From the NCBI GenBank assembly GCA_003427395.1, contig BFEA01000050.1, forward strand, positions 715,517-749,274: 33,758 bases of DNA. The letters run 5' to 3'. Below the pieces are notes generated by a model that was given only the letters and a program-made list of their open reading frames with translations, was not told where the DNA came from and ran no database searches. The position numbers and the translations under genes are program-made. Source of the DNA: Chara braunii (taxonomy: Eukaryota; Streptophyta; Charophyceae; Charales; Characeae). Shown in pieces: positions 29,524-33,758 of the stretch; within the stretch, counting starts at the first letter, position 1, and every line of letters begins with the position of its first letter.

Positions 29524-29760
29524 GTTGGCTAGCTCAGTAGATTTCATGCCTGAGGCAGCACCACATTGGTGCTGGGTCCCATTCCCATTGCCATCACTTT
29601 CGGTGGCCTGAGGTGGATGGTCAGGGCCAGTCAACACTGGTAGCTAGCTGGGGTAGGTTGTGCCGCCATATAACCTGTGGCAATGTGGGAGCGTCAGACC
29701 AGGTGGAAGTGGCTGCTCAGGTCCTGCTGTGGCCGGTCAGGACACACTCAATAAAAGAAT
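29524..29760 (+). mobile_element. Second tRNA-derived SINE candidate
   Basis: The plus strand starts GTTGGCTAGCTCAGTAGATT (A box TAGCTCAGTAG). About 45 nt on it has GGTCCCATTCC, 9 of 11 positions of a B box. The following body ends near AATAAAAGAA (about 29752). Head spacing fits a tRNA-derived Pol III promoter. It differs in sequence from the SINE at 25007-25330. End points are approximate. Confidence 0.55.
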
Positions 29761-30744
29761 TCTCAGGTTGAATTCTAAGTGAGAATCATGGCTAGATTAC
29801 AATGCCCAATTTCCTAATTTCCAAAACTCTTAACTCCCAAACTTCCAGTTCTTGATTCTCTGATGTATTTCCAGTCACTTTTTTTGTTATGGGGCAGATG
29901 AGGGTTTGCTCGGAGGAGGCTTCCTATTGAAGTTAAGGTTTTGAGTGGCTGCCCCTGCTTGCTTCCTCTTCTGAAGAGAGTGGAGGTAGATGGTAGGTGT
30001 CATTTGGGTGTGCAAGTAGGCATCAAAGGCGGAGTAGACGTCAACGTTGGTTGGCATTCTCCATTAAGGATGGAAGGATGGAAGGATGACAGTCTTATGC
30101 GGATTAACAAATTAGCGGTGGACTGTGATTCATCGCGGCTGTAGTGGAATCAGTCTGTATTCAGGGATAGATGCTTCATATTCAAGGAATAAGACTCACA
30201 GAGCTGTTGACCTTATTCCAGATTCTTTTGATACATGGTGACACGTTATTTTGACTAAGGAGGGGGATTGGAGTAAAAAAGACGAGAAGTCAAGAACCCT
30301 TACTCACAGGTGGCAAGGCTATGAGACAGATAAAAGTGAGCGATGGCTGCGAGGCTAAGAGGAGGGTGGTGAAGAGATGAAAAAGGAAGGTGGACAGGGG
30401 ATACTGCAGAGGAAAATGCGGAGTGTGTGAAGGCGTTTTTCCACAGGCCGAAGACTGTGAGCTGTGGAGAGTCGTCACCTCTTAGGGTAAGGATAATATA
30501 AGGGTTAACAGACAAAAGGGGCTTCAGTGAGAAGGAGAGGGCAGCAAGGTGGGCAAGTACAGGAGGAAGGGGATACACACATTACAGAGGAAACTGAAAG
30601 GTCTACTCTGTAGACAAGACCAAATGGAGTAACTGCGAGCGACGCAGAAGTAAGTGAAGTTGACATCAACATTCTTGCCAAGTGAGCTATCTCCTTCCCT
30701 TCCCTCTACCTCCCGACTTTCCCTTCACTCCCTGGTTCTTCTTC
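29761..30744. other. Long stretch without recognised gene
   Basis: Purine-rich on the plus strand from about 30240 to 30660. A short GGATGGAAGGATGGAAGGAT repeat lies near 30067. Open frames here lack domain-like sequence. No RNA gene was recognised. Confidence 0.5.
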
Positions 30745-30924
30745 TTTTTTTTTTTTTTTTTTTTTTTTNTTTTTTTTTTNTTTTTTTTTTTNGGCAAACA
30801 TCGACAACGGGGTGTAGAGGGAGTGCTGATAAGAGCAGACACTCCCTCGACACTCCCGTACTTGGATGGCTCCGTTCCATTGGTGGGGAGCTGCACTTGC
30901 TGGAAACCGGGTCCAGCATCCCTT
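30745..30924 (-). repeat. LINE/SINE 3' tail module #9, solo copy, with assembly Ns in poly-T
   Basis: Poly(T) of about 47 positions (30745-30791) holds single N bases at 30769, 30780 and 30792, where homopolymer length was not resolved. The module follows, with hairpin 3 stem GAGGGAGTG/CACTCCCTC around CTGATAAGAGCAGA, hairpin 2, and hairpin 1 GCTGGA/TCCAGC, ending at CATCCCTT. No LINE 3' UTR landmark lies beyond it. Confidence 0.88.
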
Positions 30925-31239
30925 GACATCATATACCGGAGCCTGAAACAAATGTGTAATGAACCCAGACTGGAAGATACTCGTCAGACGTGGAAGTACA
31001 AGATAACTCAGATCTGGACAATGTCTCCAGTAATTATGAAAGTGATCTCTGATACAATGCCTCGTTACCAATAGACGAAGAGAGTGGAGAGGGAATAGAC
31101 AGATAAGAGGGTGGAAGAGATAATCGATGACCACCAAAAGAGTAGCCCAACCTTACCCACTCCTTCTCCGGGCTTCCCCTCGCCTCCACATCATCAAACA
31201 GTATCCAGTAACGAGTCTAACAAGTTCTGATCACATAGA
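30925..31239. other. Stretch without recognised gene
   Basis: No coding homology, repeat or RNA was recognised. Confidence 0.5.
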
Positions 31240-31255
31240 AGTGCCACGTGGCACT
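31240..31255. promoter_or_regulatory. 16-bp perfect palindrome with a G-box core
   Basis: AGTGCCACGTGGCACT is a perfect palindrome centred on CACGTG, the plant bZIP/bHLH G-box. Regulatory use is only inferred; no gene start is evident nearby. Confidence 0.4.
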
Positions 31256-31396
31256 GTTCCCTCGTGAAGACAATGGAGACAATCAGCAGCGCATAATATC
31301 GACGTCAACCTCAGGTAAGTACCCCGTTCCTCAATCGTCCTCAGATCCCGATCTCCCTCCTTGTCACGACCAATCGCCCCGTGTAGACAGCATGGC

Positions 31397-31505
31397 CAGT
31401 GCCACGTCAGTGATGAAGACAGGTGGCATGGCATGCGCCACATCAGCAGACAGGTGGCATGCACCACATCAGTATTGGAGACAGGTGGCATGCGCCACAT
31501 CAGCA
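31397..31505. repeat. Tandem GGTGGCATGCGCCACATCAG repeat
   Basis: The unit GACAGGTGGCATG(C)GCCAC plus ATCAG recurs at about 31418, 31450 and 31480, with a diverged GTGCCACGTCAG upstream. Each unit is internally palindromic (GTGGC/GCCAC). Similar CTGACGTGGC...GCCACG motifs close the window (33720-33758). Confidence 0.82.
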
Positions 31506-31862
31506 AGGCTGGCGCTCAGAAAGAAGGCGCCAGCATGTCGCCACAGTCCCGCGTCGTCGTCCACAGTGCCAGCGCACAGCCAGTGTCGAGCCAGCGTACA
31601 GCCAGCGTCAATGCAGCATAGGAAGACTGAATGTTGACTCCCAGGAGACCAAGCCTTATGTAATGTTTGATGAGGCTGACCAGCCTCAGGTCTCCCACCC
31701 ACGGTGACTTAGATTGACTCACAGCCGAGGGTCTGGATTGCGTACAGTTGCAGACTTCCACTTGGTCCTGATGCTGTCTTGGTACCTGCATACAAACAAG
31801 CGAGTAGGTCTGACCGTCCGCCTGGGATGGGTCCGTCTTGACTTTGACTGTAGGGCCTCAGG
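31506..31862. other. Stretch without recognised gene
   Basis: GC-balanced sequence with scattered CCAGCGT/CAGCC motifs near 31570-31615. No gene was recognised. Confidence 0.5.
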
Positions 31863-31917
31863 CAGTTGACTGAAGTCAACTGTCGGGCGCTCAGGCCCTG
31901 GTTTAAGTCAAACCAGG
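31863..31917. repeat. Two adjacent perfect hairpins
   Basis: CAGTTGACT-GA-AGTCAACTG (31863-31882) and CCTGGTTT-AAGTC-AAACCAGG (31897-31917) are separate perfect inverted repeats 14 bp apart. The second is followed on the minus strand by the coiled-coil frame end. Function unknown. Confidence 0.8.
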
Positions 31918-32490
31918 AAGACCACTATACCCATCCTTGAGGGTGGGATGTCATCCATATTTTTTTCCAGCCTGCGTCTGAGACGCTGATGCTTACTTGT
32001 TATTAACAACGACAGCGGAATCATGGGAAGTACCTCTTTCATACTCAGATCACTCTCCCTTATTGCTCCATTAGCTTCCCCTGTCTGGAGGTCCTCTGTG
32101 AGGTCCATTTCCTCAGTTGATAGGTTAGCCTGAGACTGGGGGGAGCATGGCACACTTAGGGTTTCCTTTTCTTTTTGTTTTCCAACTCCACAGCTTGTTC
32201 TTCTCTCAACTCCTCAATCCTTATCTGAGTTACTGTGGTGTCTTTCTGAGCAAGAGATAACAACAAGTACTTCCGTTCCCCCGTGAGTTCGGAAACAACC
32301 TCTTTGAGTTTGTGAATCTCCACTGTATTTTCTGATCGACGCGGGTACAAGATATCCTCTGAGAACTGAACTTCTTCTGAGTCGCCGGCTATCTGTGACT
32401 CCTCAATAGTCTGACCATATGTCACGCCCCCAGGCCTGTTCCCCAATTCCTCCCTCCCCTGTTTGTCATCTGGGTGAAACTCGTAAATGT
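31908..32490 (-). pseudogene. Unassigned coiled-coil protein fragment, frameshifted
   Basis: The minus strand reads YEFHPDDKQGREELGNRPGG, then RRSENTVEIHKLKEVVSELT, LLLSLAQKDTTVTQIRIEEL and REEQAVELENK, a charged heptad-like helix. A one-base shift in an A-rich run (about 32180-32160) leads into a second frame: KETLSVPCSPQSQANLSTEE, MDLTEDLQTGEANGAI and KNMDDIPPSRMGIVVFLV. After a stop the same frame continues as LKPGPERPTVDFSQLPEALQ. The composition is that of real protein. It may be a gag-like region of an unrecognised retroelement or a host gene piece; neither end has a clear start or splice signal. Confidence 0.45.
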
Positions 32491-33613
32491 GAGTACTTTA
32501 CTGGGTGTCCACCAGCCGTAAACCCTCCCACCGTTGGTGGCGCTACCTGGGGCTTGGGTCCTAGGTATGCTAGGGTGACTGTGCTGCTGTGTTGTGTACC
32601 CAGGGGCACTGAACCCAACTCTTGGTTGATAATGGAATTCGCGTGCTGGGCCAATGACCTTACGCCTTCTGGGACGTGCCATTTGCTGAGTCTGCTTGCT
32701 TGATGTTATTATTATTATTATTTAGTATTTTTCGTGTCGAGACCAGCCTTATTCTTCCTTGGTGTCAGCACATAGTGGCTCATCATTTTCTACCGCATGG
32801 AAGACTCACCGGCAAGTTTTTCGATTTCGCCCAGGTATGCTTTCATTTTCTCCCTGGCCTTTCCCCCTGTTATCTTCCATTCCTGTTCGGCGTGATTCTG
32901 TTTCGTTTTGTTTTCTTCTTTCTAGCTTGTTCCTTCATTCGTTTCAGGCTTCTGGTATTCTTGCAACCTGTGGTCCGACCACATTTCTGCTGCTCAACCC
33001 CACTTGCAGTGTGTGAGTACTGGAAGTACAGCTTCTGGTCACTTGGATGGGAGTCCAGCAGGTATACATTGCATGACCCCTGACCCGACATCCCACTGGT
33101 CTGCTGGGATTCCATCAAGTATGTACCTCCAGCTAACTGCGAGCGATTGAAGAGGGTGGATACAATAAATACTAAATAGTAGTTTGTTATGTAATAACCC
33201 TGTTCAGCAGTCGACCTGGGGCCCAAACCTTAGCCCCAGGCCACGCAGTCTGTGGAAGACTGCGCCGGGCTGTGTAACCAACACATGCCCCGGCCTGAGT
33301 AAACTGCGTACGGCTGTGGGACCGAACGCCAAGCCTTAGGAAAATCAAAGGTCAAAGTCAACTGTCAGTCAAAGTACCATGCCAGGTCTTGGATCAGATT
33401 CATTCACTTGTTGAGTGCAGGTACCCAGACTACGACCCAGGCCAAAGAAGATACAGTTGCAGATCTATCCAGACCCTCCAGGCAGGGAGATCTGGACGGA
33501 TGAGGTTGGATACTACCGGGGATCAGACCCCGAGTCAACACTATAAGAGCATTGGCTCCTTGACTTTGGGGAGTCTGGCTGTCTTGCGTTGACGCTGTTT
33601 TCAGCGCCTGACT
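32491..33613. other. Long stretch without recognised gene
   Basis: Contains (ATT)n near 32705-32722, T-rich sequence to about 32960, and small inverted repeats such as CGCAGTC...GACTGCG (about 33244-33264). A 135-codon hydrophobic plus frame at 32676-33083 is most likely a by-product of T-rich DNA. No gene was recognised. Confidence 0.5.
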
Positions 33614-33640
33614 CTCGCAGCCTTGGTTTGACGCTGCGAG
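33614..33640. repeat. Short inverted repeat
   Basis: CTCGCAGC (33614-33621) and GCTGCGAG (33633-33640) form an 8-bp perfect stem with an 11-nt loop. No U-run follows that would suggest a terminator. Confidence 0.6.
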
Positions 33641-33758
33641 ACTGGAGGAAGGCCGGCATTTGCTGACATGGTGAGTTACCGCTGGCTGGCTTGCTATCTG
33701 GCTGGCGACTGTCTCTGATCTGCTGACGTGGCAGTCGCCACGTATTGCTGCTGACGTG

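Noticed and set aside
31397-31505. Repeats considered as a CRISPR-like array
   Set aside because: Units are nearly contiguous with no unique spacers of constant length, and the context is eukaryotic.
32676-33083. 135-codon hydrophobic plus-strand frame
   Set aside because: Its Phe/Leu richness follows from T-rich DNA; there is no topology, homology or start context to support a membrane protein.

Overview
This window looks like repeat-dominated nuclear DNA of a streptophyte (land plant or charophyte alga; a large-genome charophyte would fit, but the species cannot be proved from sequence alone). The evidence is plant-style L1-like LINEs (an ORF1 with a CCHC zinc knuckle; an ORF2 with AP endonuclease, reverse transcriptase and zf-RVT), Pol III-type SINEs, a spliceosomal U2 snRNA pseudogene and an organelle-derived trnH(GUG) insertion. 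I found no intact, confidently functional host protein-coding gene. Most long open frames are decayed LINE coding sequence or low-complexity shadow.

Layout. 1-110 is an (AC)n(AG)n microsatellite. 130-1600 holds two minus-strand 3'-terminal LINE fragments. 1640-3110 is G-rich degenerate tandem repeat followed by a 400-bp pyrimidine tract. About 3400-11810 is the most complete LINE, plus strand, with ORF1, ORF2 and a 3' tail, broken by stops and frameshifts. 11811-12850 is a scrambled mosaic of pieces of the same LINE in both orientations. 12941-14025 carries three copies of the Nextera mate-pair junction adapter, one lying between two identical 237-bp blocks; this is sequencing and assembly artefact, not biology. 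14474-15010 holds a large inverted repeat and a U2 snRNA pseudogene. 15010-24420 contains three minus-strand LINE copies; the last is split by an AT-rich organellar insertion with an intact tRNA-His. 24426-33758 is a mixture of LINE 3' ends, tRNA-derived SINEs, minisatellites, a small terminal-inverted-repeat element and a few unassigned coding-like fragments.

Main theme. The LINE copies end in a compact module of about 110-150 nt that also occurs apart from LINE coding sequence, giving about ten copies in the window. It has three predicted hairpins. The third has a nearly invariant CUCUUAU heptaloop on a stem whose sequence differs between subfamilies while pairing is kept. One solo copy (28973-29093) has a 17-bp target-site duplication and a poly(A) end (read as poly(T)), as expected for target-primed reverse transcription. 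This suggests a LINE/SINE partnership through a shared 3' RNA structure. A second candidate novelty is a conserved domain of roughly 90 residues between the RT and zf-RVT regions of this LINE family.
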